From NCBI GenBank assembly GCA_026002025.1, contig BOAU01000008.1, forward strand, positions 1-41,274: a DNA stretch of 41,274 nucleotides. Direction: 5' to 3'. Shown in pieces: positions 8,872-16,278 of this stretch; within the stretch, counting starts at the first letter, position 1, and each line of letters opens with the position of its first letter. A model generated the notes under the pieces. It was not told the DNA's origin and did not search any database. It saw nothing but the letters and a program-made list of their open reading frames with translations. The translations under genes and the position numbers were made by a program. Origin of the DNA: Spirochaetia bacterium. GTDB lineage: Bacteria > Spirochaetota > Spirochaetia > Treponematales > Breznakiellaceae.

Positions 8872-10302
8872 ATGTCACCGGAAGAAGAAATAAAAATTTT
8901 AATAGAAAAATTGGGGCGTGGTTTTACGACCCCAGAAGGAAGACGCGTTCCGATAAACCGATTTAAAACGATCTGCTGGACTAATTCTAGTGATATTGGT
9001 AATGGCCTACATTTTGGCATACGTTATAAATTTCGCCGTAGAGAAGAAAAATGGTTGGTTAGTTGGATTTTCTCTGGTGGTGAGAACGTTGATGCAGATA
9101 AAAATGTTAAGTTTTTTGAGGAGAAAAAGAAAAAACTTGAAGAATTAGTTTTTTTTAAAGAAAAACACAATATTGAGATTGAACGTGACGTAAAAGGTAG
9201 TAGTGAGCCAAACAGAGTTGAAATGTGGATTGCTCGTGATCCAGACGAAATTGATTTTAAAAAAGACATAATTGATATATTCAACAATTCATTTGAAGTC
9301 ATGGAATTTCAGGGGAAAAAAATTGATGAAGACGACAAAGGAACAATCGTTAAACCAGTAGGAGCAAACATGGATTATATTAGCAAGTACATAAACATGC
9401 TTGAAAAATCAGGCAATATTATTCTGACAGGAGCGCCGGGTACCGGAAAAACCTACTTGGCTCAAGACATTGCCGCTCAATTTATCGGCATAACTGAAAC
9501 CGACAAAGAAAAACGGCTGGAGAAACTCCAAGAAAGCGGGCGATATGGTTTTGTTCAATTCCATCCATCATATGATTACACGGATTTTGTGGAAGGGCTA
9601 CGACCAACAAAACCTGATGATAATGGAAATATAGGCTTTCGACGGCAAAATGGGATATTTAAAGAGTTTTGCAAAGATGCGCTAAAAGTGTGGAAGGAAG
9701 AAAGCCTCGCAGGAATTACTGACGAGAAAAAGCAAAAATTTGTTTTCATCATCGACGAAATCAACCGTGGTGAAATCTCAAAAATATTTGGCGAGTTATT
9801 TTTCTCGATTGATCCCGGGTATCGCGGCATAGCAGGAATTGTAAAAACACAATATACCAATCTTATTGAAGATGGCGATGTTTTCAAAGACGGATTTTAC
9901 ATCCCGAAAAACGTGTATATCATCGGCACGATGAACGATATCGACCGCAGTGTAGACAGTTTTGATTTTGCGATGAGGCGGCGTTTTACCTGGATTGAAG
10001 TGACAGCCGCAGAAAGTGCGGAACAAATGAAGCTCCTGCCAGAGAGTAAAAAAAGAATGACTAGTTTGAATGATGCGATATCCAAGATACCTGAATTAAG
10101 TGCATCATATCATATCGGTGGGGCATATTTCCTCAAGCTGGAAAAGTATGATGGTGATGCTTATGAAAAACTATGGCAGTATCATTTAGAACCGCTTATA
10201 CGAGAGTATTTGCGTGGGATTGATGGAGCAGAAGAACACATTAAAACGCTGAAAAAAGCCTATGATCTGAGCGAAGCAAATGTCGATACTGAGAACGACT
10301 GA
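8872..10302 (+). CDS. mcrB: McrB-type AAA+ GTPase of a type IV restriction system
   Basis: A 476-residue protein. The McrB motor lies in residues ~180-450. Walker A is GAPGTGKTYLAQ near 190 and Walker B is FVFIIDEINRGE near 290. The McrB signature GTMNDIDRSVDSFDFAMRRR lies near 353; the usual MNTADRS reads MNDIDRS here. In the family this domain hydrolyses GTP and drives the McrC nuclease on DNA carrying modified bases. Residues 1-175 form the target-reading domain. They are rich in Lys/Glu with an aromatic cluster (RFKTICWTN, KWLVSWIF), and I do not recognise the fold, so the modified base read is unknown. A strong promoter precedes it. Its 3' end overlaps mcrC by 23 bases, supporting a two-gene operon. 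The coding is clearly A+T richer than the upstream helicase genes. Confidence 0.88.
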   Translation: MSPEEEIKILIEKLGRGFTTPEGRRVPINRFKTICWTNSSDIGNGLHFGIRYKFRRREEKWLVSWIFSGGENVDADKNVKFFEEKKKKLEELVFFKEKHNIEIERDVKGSSEPNRVEMWIARDPDEIDFKKDIIDIFNNSFEVMEFQGKKIDEDDKGTIVKPVGANMDYISKYINMLEKSGNIILTGAPGTGKTYLAQDIAAQFIGITETDKEKRLEKLQESGRYGFVQFHPSYDYTDFVEGLRPTKPDDNGNIGFRRQNGIFKEFCKDALKVWKEESLAGITDEKKQKFVFIIDEINRGEISKIFGELFFSIDPGYRGIAGIVKTQYTNLIEDGDVFKDGFYIPKNVYIIGTMNDIDRSVDSFDFAMRRRFTWIEVTAAESAEQMKLLPESKKRMTSLNDAISKIPELSASYHIGGAYFLKLEKYDGDAYEKLWQYHLEPLIREYLRGIDGAEEHIKTLKKAYDLSEANVDTEND

Positions 10303-11647
10303 TAATAATTGGTCTTCTTATAAAATAGAAGATGAGCACGATCTAAAAAATCTCTCAAAAATTGCCAATAAAAAGATTGGGGATATAAAGCTGGAAAAGG
10401 ATGCTGATTTTATCGTGTTTCCCCCAGACTCGATCAAATATCACGATGACATCAAAGATTCTCCGATTTTTAGACTATCACCGGAAGGTGTGTTAACAAC
10501 CGAAAATATAATGGGTTTTGTTGGTTTTAATGATACACAGCTAACTATTTCTTCGCGTTTCACACAGGATAATAAAACTGATTATTTTTTACACTATATG
10601 TTACAAAAAGTGCTCAGCATTAACCTTGTAAATCTTGATGTGTCAAACAATAGTGATTCTGTCTGGGATTTTTACCTCTATTTGTTTCCGCGTTATTTGA
10701 ATAATGCATTAAAACAGGGGCTCTATAAAGCGTATAGACACTTTGAATATAATGATGCCAATGTAAAGGGGACTATCGATGTAAAACGGCATTTGCGCCT
10801 AAATATGCCGTTCGCAGGAAAAATTGCCTATAAAACAAAGGAATTCAGTTATGATAATCCGGTTACCCAGCTTATTCGGCATACAATAGAATATATAAAA
10901 ACGAATAGCTTTACCGGAAATATTCTAACGGGTAATTCAGATGTGGCTGATGATATAAAACAAATAATATCTGCAACTCCTTCATATAACAAAAACGACA
11001 GGCAGAATATAATCAGTAAAAATAGTAAATTCGCTGCACACCCATTGTTTACAGAATATAAAAGCTTGCAAAAAATAAGCCTCAATATCCTTCGGCACAA
11101 AAAATTAAGTTTTGGTAATGGAAAGGATAAAATCTATGGCCTTTTGTTTGATGGTGCATGGCTATGGGAAGAATATCTAAATACTATATTGAAAACTAAG
11201 TTTGAACACACAGAAAATAAAACAGGCAAAGGAAGGATGTATTTATTTAACAAAAATGATGGGATACCCTTCCAGACTATTTATCCTGATTTTATTAGTA
11301 AAGACAATCAGTTTGAAAACAAAATTGTAGGTGACGCAAAATATATCCCACTGGACAAACAAAGTGAATATGGCGAATCAGAAAAAGCAACAAGCATTTA
11401 TTATAAAACGATAACTTACCTGTATAGGCTCAATTCAAAAAGAGGGTTTCTGTTTTTTCCAACCGCGAGTGATTATAAATCGGAAACATATAAAATTATT
11501 GAAACAGATGGTAGTCTCACAAAAATCGGCTTTACTATTCCCCAGGGAAATAAAGACAGCTTTGGAAGATTTAGGTCCGCAATGGAGGAAGCGGAAAAGC
11601 AATTTGTTAATGAGATTGACAAACAATCAAAAAATGTCAACGAATGA
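10280..11647 (+). CDS. mcrC: McrC-type nuclease subunit
   Basis: A 455-residue partner of the McrB-like GTPase. The N-terminal part is a beta-rich region of the McrC type. The C-terminal PD-(D/E)XK nuclease shows IYPDFIS near residue 334 and VGDAKYIPL near 353; the D and the D-A-K are the expected metal-binding and catalytic residues. A GLLFDGAWLWEEYL segment before it is also typical of McrC. In the family McrC is recruited by the GTP-bound McrB ring and cuts modified DNA. It starts inside the last codons of mcrB (23-base overlap) with a modest GAGCGAA upstream, so translation is probably coupled. Both nuclease motifs look intact, so the system appears functional. Confidence 0.88.
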   Translation: MSILRTTDNNWSSYKIEDEHDLKNLSKIANKKIGDIKLEKDADFIVFPPDSIKYHDDIKDSPIFRLSPEGVLTTENIMGFVGFNDTQLTISSRFTQDNKTDYFLHYMLQKVLSINLVNLDVSNNSDSVWDFYLYLFPRYLNNALKQGLYKAYRHFEYNDANVKGTIDVKRHLRLNMPFAGKIAYKTKEFSYDNPVTQLIRHTIEYIKTNSFTGNILTGNSDVADDIKQIISATPSYNKNDRQNIISKNSKFAAHPLFTEYKSLQKISLNILRHKKLSFGNGKDKIYGLLFDGAWLWEEYLNTILKTKFEHTENKTGKGRMYLFNKNDGIPFQTIYPDFISKDNQFENKIVGDAKYIPLDKQSEYGESEKATSIYYKTITYLYRLNSKRGFLFFPTASDYKSETYKIIETDGSLTKIGFTIPQGNKDSFGRFRSAMEEAEKQFVNEIDKQSKNVNE

Positions 11648-11702
11648 ACCCAGAAGTGGAACCGAATTGATATTTCGCCCTAAATCGGTAAGATGGGTCC
11701 CC

Positions 11703-11731
11703 TTGACAAATATCCATAAAAGTTGTAGTCT
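11703..11731 (+). promoter_or_regulatory. Candidate promoter for the TPR/paralog cassette
   Basis: TTGACA (11703-11708), 17-base spacer, TAGTCT (11726-11731). Leader of about 100 bases, holding a small AGTATT/AATACT hairpin (11782-11801) followed by a T-rich run. Confidence 0.45.
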
Positions 11732-11840
11732 ATGAAAGCGTGATAGGGAGATCGGGAAAGGGTGGATGTGTTTGTTCATAAAGTATTGAAGAAAAAATAC
11801 TCCATTTTTAGGGTATAGCTTTTGTTAATTAGGAGAATTT

Positions 11841-12350
11841 ATGCCTTATTTTAACACTATAAGAGAAGCAACTAGTCATTGGAATCTGGGGGTCCTGAAT
11901 ACCACAGGTACAAGGCATGCTTCCGGCACTACGGACAAGGGGATTCGGGTTTGGCTGCCAATTATAGACAATTCCGAAGAACATTGGGATAATGTTTTGA
12001 CGGAAGATAAAAATATGATTCTGCAATGGGCCAAAGCAGATGTTTCAAGGAAAGCATATGCGACTGGGCCGTTGAGGATAGCAGCAACGGTTATTACCCG
12101 TAAGCCGATGCAGCAGGGAAACGTGGTAGGCGGTTACATTTTCGACAACGTTGGCAATTATTGTCCGATAGTATTTGACACTTCACAATATTTGATAATT
12201 TATGCAAAAGAAAACTCGTTTCTAACGGAAGGGGATATTAAATGGACCACGATGGGTGGTGCTCTTAGCTGGGTTTCCGGTTTTGCCGCAGATCAACAGG
12301 AAGCGCGAAAAAAGCTAAACGAACTTACGGCAAAATACAAACGGTCATAG
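11841..12350 (+). CDS. Uncharacterised protein, paralog of the protein at 13795
   Basis: I do not recognise this 169-residue protein. It has no signal peptide or membrane segment and looks cytoplasmic. It is clearly related to the protein at 13795-14328. Shared blocks in order: GVLNTTGTRHASGTTDKG then VWLPI; NVGNYCPIVF with (L/T)xIxAK; and a C-terminal W(V/T)SGFA followed by an EA-K-LNEL helix. The spacing and order are the same in both. Ribosome site TAGGAG lies 7 bases before the ATG. It is the first gene of a cassette and directly precedes the long TPR protein. A role with that TPR protein is plausible but is only inferred from position. Base composition is A+T rich like mcrBC. Confidence 0.75.
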   Translation: MPYFNTIREATSHWNLGVLNTTGTRHASGTTDKGIRVWLPIIDNSEEHWDNVLTEDKNMILQWAKADVSRKAYATGPLRIAATVITRKPMQQGNVVGGYIFDNVGNYCPIVFDTSQYLIIYAKENSFLTEGDIKWTTMGGALSWVSGFAADQQEARKKLNELTAKYKRS

Positions 12351-12395
12351 ATAAGATCAAAGAGGAACTTTCAAAAGTTACAATAGGAGATTGAT

Positions 12396-13661
12396 ATGGA
12401 AGATGACATTTCTTATTTCGAACGCGGCATGGCTTATAAAGAACAAAAGGACTATGACAAGGCCATAGCGAGCTTTACCCAGGCTATCAGAATGGATCCC
12501 AATGATGCCCTTGCCTATAACAATCGCGGTGTTGTGTATAGCAACAAGCACGATTATGACGAGGCAATAGCGGACTACAACATGGCAATCACGCTTAAGC
12601 CTGATTATGCCGCTGCCTATTACAATCGCGGTGTTGAGTATGACGTGAAGGGTGATCATGACCAGGCAATAGCAGACTTCAATGAGGCAATCAAGATTAA
12701 GCCGGATTATGCCGCTGCCTATTACAATCGTGGCAATGTGTATAAAAATAGGGCCGATAACGAGACTGCAATGGCGGACTTTACCAATGCAAATACACAT
12801 AATTCGGACGATTCCGCTGTTTGTAATGCTCGTGGTAATGCGGATTATGACAAGGCAATAGCGGACTATACCCAGGCTATTGAACTTGATCCCAATGATG
12901 CACTTATCTATAATAGTCGTGGTGATGCGTATATGGGCAAAAACGATCATGACAAAGCCATAGCAGACTACAATAGGGCTATCGAGCTTTCCAATTATGC
13001 TGATTATTATTGCAATCGTGGTCATGCATATTGGAGCAAAAAAGATTATGACATGGCTATAGCGGACTTTACTGAGGCAATCAGGCGTAAACCGAAGGAA
13101 AGCTCGTATTATGTATTTCGCGGCATGGTCTATGATCGTTACAAAAAAGACTATGACGGAGCCATAATGGATTTTACCCAGGCTATCAAGATTCATCCCA
13201 AATCATACGAAGACGACGCCTATTCCCTTCGTGGTCTTGCCTATCGAAACAAAGGCGATTATGACAAAGCCATCGCGGACTTCACGAAGGCAATCATGTT
13301 TGATTCCTCTAATGGATTTAACCACTATGACTATAACAATCGGGGTGATATGTATTACCAAAAGGGTGATTATGACGAGGCCATAGCGGACTACACTGAG
13401 GCAATTAATATCTTAGAGAGTGTCGAAGGTGGTTTTAGGGTATTGGTTGAGGATAAGGAAATAGCAGCTGTCTATTTCAATCGGGGTAAAGCATATGAAG
13501 CTAAAAAGGAGTATCACAGCGCTATCGCTGATTTCACCAAGGCAAGCGAGCTTGACCCGAAAAATGTCGAATATCACGATATTTTTTTGAAGATGGAAAG
13601 CACTCTCGGGCTATCACAAATTGATATAGAAGAGCAGGTTGACATTGATTTTGACGAATAA
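12396..13661 (+). CDS. Long TPR-repeat protein
   Basis: A 421-residue protein consisting of about eleven tetratricopeptide units with no signal peptide. A typical unit reads YYNRG-xx-YDKAIADYTQAIELDPND. The fifth unit (near residues 142-168, ARGNADYDKAIADYTQAI) lacks the end of helix A, a deletion like the one in the short TPR protein at 7925. The tail is acidic (EEQVDIDFDE). The repeats remain similar at the DNA level, with variants of a GACTATGACAAGGCCATAGC block recurring, so slippage or recombination between units is likely. It lies between the two paralogous genes at 11841 and 13795. The layout suggests a scaffold that binds one or both of them, which is inference only. Ribosome site AGGAG lies at 12386-12390. 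Confidence 0.88.
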   Translation: MEDDISYFERGMAYKEQKDYDKAIASFTQAIRMDPNDALAYNNRGVVYSNKHDYDEAIADYNMAITLKPDYAAAYYNRGVEYDVKGDHDQAIADFNEAIKIKPDYAAAYYNRGNVYKNRADNETAMADFTNANTHNSDDSAVCNARGNADYDKAIADYTQAIELDPNDALIYNSRGDAYMGKNDHDKAIADYNRAIELSNYADYYCNRGHAYWSKKDYDMAIADFTEAIRRKPKESSYYVFRGMVYDRYKKDYDGAIMDFTQAIKIHPKSYEDDAYSLRGLAYRNKGDYDKAIADFTKAIMFDSSNGFNHYDYNNRGDMYYQKGDYDEAIADYTEAINILESVEGGFRVLVEDKEIAAVYFNRGKAYEAKKEYHSAIADFTKASELDPKNVEYHDIFLKMESTLGLSQIDIEEQVDIDFDE

Positions 13662-13697
13662 AGATAACAACTGCAACAAACTAAATTGAGGAGGAAT

Positions 13698-13784
13698 ATG
13701 GCAATTGATTTTTGGCGCCATCGTCATGGTGGGCGTGGACTTGGCTTAACAAAAAAGACAAAGGCTGTTACTATAAATATATAG
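13698..13784 (+). CDS. Small basic ORF, 28 residues
   Basis: ATG 13698 to TAG 13782-13784, 28 codons, starting MAIDFWRHRHGGRG and rich in His, Arg and Gly. Its start is preceded by GAGGAGGAA at 13688-13696, one of the best ribosome sites in the window, which is the main reason to list it. It ends 10 bases before the GTG start of the next gene, so it could be a leader peptide coupling translation of that gene, or a remnant of a lost gene. No similarity is recognised. Confidence 0.4.
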   Translation: MAIDFWRHRHGGRGLGLTKKTKAVTINI

Positions 13785-13794
13785 GAGAAAACAA

Positions 13795-14328
13795 GTGGCA
13801 GAAAGGTATCTAAATATGGACATTGCAACTGACGTGCTGAACTATGGCGTATTAACAGACACTAACGCTCACATGCATGGTTGTGGCATTACCGACAAAC
13901 ATCACAGCGTATGGCTTCCAATTATGTATGAACTGGATAATAACTGGTATAATATGTATGGACATAATGATGATAGAAAAAAGGAATTAATAATACAAAT
14001 TGCAAATAAAGTTCCTGCCAAAAATGATTTCCTAAGAAACTGGAATCTAGGGATGTTACAAAACGATACATCTCATGTTATTGTGAGGACAAATCGTGAT
14101 GCCAGAAAAACATATGAATATGAAGATATTGGGGAGTATTGTACTATTCTTGTTAATAAAGATGCATATACCTCAATTCATGCAAAATGTGGCTCAGCAT
14201 TTGCTGGAGGAAATGTGTTTGTCAGCAGGGACAAAAAAATAATCTGGACATCCGGTTTTGCGCCTTCTGAAAAAGAAGCTATAAAACGATTTGATGAATT
14301 GGTTGGGCCAACCATAAAGGCTCTTTAA
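13795..14328 (+). CDS. Uncharacterised protein, paralog of the protein at 11841
   Basis: A 177-residue, apparently cytoplasmic protein of unknown function. It shares the GVL-T-G-ITDK-VWLPI block, the DIGEYCTILV block, an HAKCGSAF segment where its relative has YAKENSF, and the C-terminal IWTSGFAPSEKEAIKRFDEL block with the protein at 11841. The pair therefore arose by duplication and has diverged strongly. The start is GTG with GGAG at 13784-13787, 7 bases upstream; a later in-frame ATG (residue 8) is a possible alternative. The centre (near residues 50-80) is longer and more charged than in its relative. The cassette order is paralog, TPR protein, tiny ORF, paralog, tiny ORF. Confidence 0.72.
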   Translation: MAERYLNMDIATDVLNYGVLTDTNAHMHGCGITDKHHSVWLPIMYELDNNWYNMYGHNDDRKKELIIQIANKVPAKNDFLRNWNLGMLQNDTSHVIVRTNRDARKTYEYEDIGEYCTILVNKDAYTSIHAKCGSAFAGGNVFVSRDKKIIWTSGFAPSEKEAIKRFDELVGPTIKAL

Positions 14329-14333
14329 GGGTG

Positions 14334-14462
14334 ATGGTAATGGAAAACGGTAGCCATAAAACTATAACAGATGTTAAAGAGGCACTTGAAATCAAGCTGG
14401 ATAATGAAGACCTAAAAAAGAGAGTGAAGCGGCGAAAGCAGATGTTTGACACTATTTTGTGA
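14334..14462 (+). CDS. Small charged ORF, about 42 residues
   Basis: ATG 14334 (or 14340 in the same frame) to TGA 14460-14462. The product includes KTITDVKEALEIKLDNEDLK and then a very basic KKRVKRRK stretch, compatible with one amphipathic helix. It starts 5 bases after the stop of the preceding gene, with AAGGG in the overlap, so it could be translationally coupled. The promoter of the next gene lies within its last codons. No family is recognised; it could be a small DNA-binding or antitoxin-like peptide, but nothing proves that. Confidence 0.4.
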   Translation: MVMENGSHKTITDVKEALEIKLDNEDLKKRVKRRKQMFDTIL

Positions 14463-14474
14463 ATGTGCTAAAAT
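14446..14474 (+). promoter_or_regulatory. Strong sigma-70 promoter for the 14513 gene
   Basis: TTGACA (14446-14451), exactly 17 bases, TAAAAT (14469-14474). Predicted start near 14481, leaving a ~32-base leader with AAGAGGAGA before the ATG at 14513. It separates the downstream genes from the TPR/paralog cassette. Confidence 0.7.
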
Positions 14475-14512
14475 CTTTAATCATAATGCTAGACATAAGA
14501 GGAGATTTGGGT

Positions 14513-14932
14513 ATGATAAAGAGAAATGAAGTATTCGAAAACATCAACGCGATTATGCTTCGTTTCGGTGGGGAAGTATATAAAATTCGTCCGAAAAACA
14601 GAGGCTACACAGCAGGCGGAAACTTGGTTCACGTCCTAATAATAGGAAATCAAACCATGGCAACAAAAGGTGTGACAAATAGTCATGGACCAAAGTCATT
14701 TTGGGATGAAATGTATATGGAGAGTACAAATGGCGGTTTAGAGCTAGATCCTAAAGAACAAGCACTGTTTGTAAAAGATGAATCTAAAGATCCAAAAGAA
14801 AAGGGGTACACTTTTCGAGGTATCTATAAAATAGATGTTGCCCGGTCAACAGAGTTCAAGACTGTTTCTTGTCGCTCTGCAACCGAAGTAGACGAAACTG
14901 ACCCAAATTGGAAAATCGTCCGGCAGAACTAA
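14513..14932 (+). CDS. Uncharacterised cytoplasmic protein
   Basis: A 139-residue protein beginning MIKRNEVFENINAIMLRFGG. I chose the ATG at 14513 over an upstream frame extension because AAGAGGAGA lies 8 bases before it and because the predicted transcription start (about 14481) lies inside the extension. The sequence is mixed alpha/beta and charged, with no signal peptide, membrane segment or metal-binding cluster. The middle has a SHGPKSFWDEMYME segment and the end a VSCRSATEVDETDPNWKIV segment. I recognise no family. It has its own strong promoter in an A+T-rich accessory stretch next to McrBC, which fits a defence or mobile-element cargo gene, but that is only context. Confidence 0.65.
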   Translation: MIKRNEVFENINAIMLRFGGEVYKIRPKNRGYTAGGNLVHVLIIGNQTMATKGVTNSHGPKSFWDEMYMESTNGGLELDPKEQALFVKDESKDPKEKGYTFRGIYKIDVARSTEFKTVSCRSATEVDETDPNWKIVRQN

Positions 14933-15013
14933 TAATACCGCATAATGCAAGTAAATATTAGGAGAACGCAAAGGCAACTGATACCAAATTGAGGAGTTTA
15001 AAGGAGTCCCAAT

Positions 15014-15256
15014 ATGTATTCCGGCATTCAGCCTCATTGTGTGCTCTGTTCAACCTGTGATTATTTTCGGCATAACCCTAATAGTTCTATGCCGTTTGAT
15101 TGTGCAAGCGGCATGATGTCCTTAGATTGTGCTGCCCGGGTGGGTAACCAGGGCTATAAAATGCAGACGCTGCCGAAATGTAAATATTACAAACCACAAC
15201 GCGCCAGAAAGAATCTTTTGGGTAAGTTGGTTGCAGCATTCCTGGAAAAAAAATAA
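15014..15256 (+). CDS. Small cysteine-rich protein
   Basis: An 80-residue protein with six cysteines at positions 9, 12, 15, 30, 39 and 56, the first three as CVLCSTC. The spacing suggests zinc or iron-sulfur binding. A KCKYYKP motif precedes a basic C-terminal helix (RARKNLLGKLVAAFLEKK). There is no signal peptide. Ribosome site AAGGAG (15001-15006) lies 7 bases before the ATG. The stop falls 13 bases before the start of the membrane-anchored protein at 15270, so the two are probably co-transcribed. No family is recognised; a metal-binding accessory protein or small regulator are both possible. Confidence 0.65.
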   Translation: MYSGIQPHCVLCSTCDYFRHNPNSSMPFDCASGMMSLDCAARVGNQGYKMQTLPKCKYYKPQRARKNLLGKLVAAFLEKK

Positions 15257-15269
15257 TGGTGGAGTAGTA

Positions 15270-16109
15270 ATGACTATGACTTTGCAAGACCTGATGACAA
15301 AAATTACAAAAAATCCGCTTTTGAAAGTTATTTCCGTAATAATAGTTTTACTTGTGCTGCTTGGCGGTGTATATAACGGGATAGAAGCAGCACTTAAGAT
15401 TTACAGTCAAACAATCGGCGTGTATTTTGATAATACCGAACGAAATTTGATAAAAAAATTGCATACAGATATGTCTGATGAATATTTTAATGAAATATTA
15501 GGGAAACCATTGGCGAAAAGAAATTTAGACGGTGTATATAATTCTGATGAGTCGAAAATGTATAGGCAGGATATATATAGAACTAATCATTGTATCATAA
15601 AGACAGTAGTAAATGCTAAAGAATCAATAGTTGAGTATTATGCGGTATTAGTAATGTCAAAATATTACAAAATTGAATTTCCTTCTGGTCCAGGCGAAAA
15701 ACCGCTATTTGTCGGTAAAACATATCTTTCTGAAATATCAAATGGACTAGAGGATTATTGGTGTAATGGGTCTTCCAAATTCAACATTTATACAGAAACA
15801 CCCTTTCCCGCGAGTACGGCCAGTGGGTATAAAACATTTTTGGTCGGTTATAATTCATTAGGACATGATTTTATGAATGAAAAAGAGATACATAGTTACC
15901 TTGAATACACTGAAAAAATTTGGTCATTCGATAATGAGCCAAGAAAACGGGAAAATTTAAAAGTTCTTTTCGATTCCATTGAGAGAGAAAAAATTATACC
16001 TAATTGTTTTGCGGTTGTATCAATGGCAGTATCTGATGAGATACTCGATGTTTTTGAACACTCAGAAATAGGGATTGATTGGCTTGAACTATTGGCATTG
16101 GAGTCTTGA
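15270..16109 (+). CDS. Membrane-anchored protein of unknown function
   Basis: A 279-residue protein with one N-terminal membrane segment (about residues 14-36, LLKVISVIIVLLVLLGGVY) and a ~235-residue soluble region likely outside the membrane. The frame is open further upstream, but GGTGGAG just before ATG 15270 and the position of the hydrophobic segment favour this start. The soluble part begins with TERNLIKKLHTDMSDEYFNEILGKP. This resembles the module of single-pass membrane proteins in which a short helix precedes an ILGxP motif, but I cannot assign a family confidently. The C-terminus is LDVFEHSEIGIDWLELLALES. It follows the cysteine-rich protein closely and is followed by an A+T-rich hairpin, so it probably ends that transcript. 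Confidence 0.68.
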   Translation: MTMTLQDLMTKITKNPLLKVISVIIVLLVLLGGVYNGIEAALKIYSQTIGVYFDNTERNLIKKLHTDMSDEYFNEILGKPLAKRNLDGVYNSDESKMYRQDIYRTNHCIIKTVVNAKESIVEYYAVLVMSKYYKIEFPSGPGEKPLFVGKTYLSEISNGLEDYWCNGSSKFNIYTETPFPASTASGYKTFLVGYNSLGHDFMNEKEIHSYLEYTEKIWSFDNEPRKRENLKVLFDSIEREKIIPNCFAVVSMAVSDEILDVFEHSEIGIDWLELLALES

Positions 16110-16123
16110 GAATAAGGCAAAAA

Positions 16124-16153
16124 GGTAAAAATTATAAGAAATTTTATTTTACC
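16124..16153 (+). terminator. A+T-rich hairpin after the membrane protein gene
   Basis: GGTAAAA (16124-16130) pairs with TTTTACC (16147-16153); the inner A+T stretch can extend the stem. No clean T-tract follows, so termination is likely weak. The rest of the 169-base gap before 16279 shows only a TATAAC-like -10 without a convincing -35. Confidence 0.4.
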
Positions 16154-16278
16154 CTAGAAATTTTCCCCAATATGCGCTATAACTATATCATAGTCAGAAT
16201 CATGTAATCTATAAATCATCCATCCATTTTCATACTCATGCCGCATTGCGGTAAAAAACATTTCGTAGGAGAACGAAC

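Noticed and set aside
12378..13196. 272-residue ORF on the minus strand
   Set aside because: It is the antisense of the TPR repeats; its Ile/Val repetition mirrors TPR codons and no ribosome site is present.
15129..15269. Longer N-terminus for the membrane protein at 15270
   Set aside because: The extension overlaps the cysteine-rich gene in another frame and would place the membrane helix internally; GGTGGAG precedes the 15270 start.
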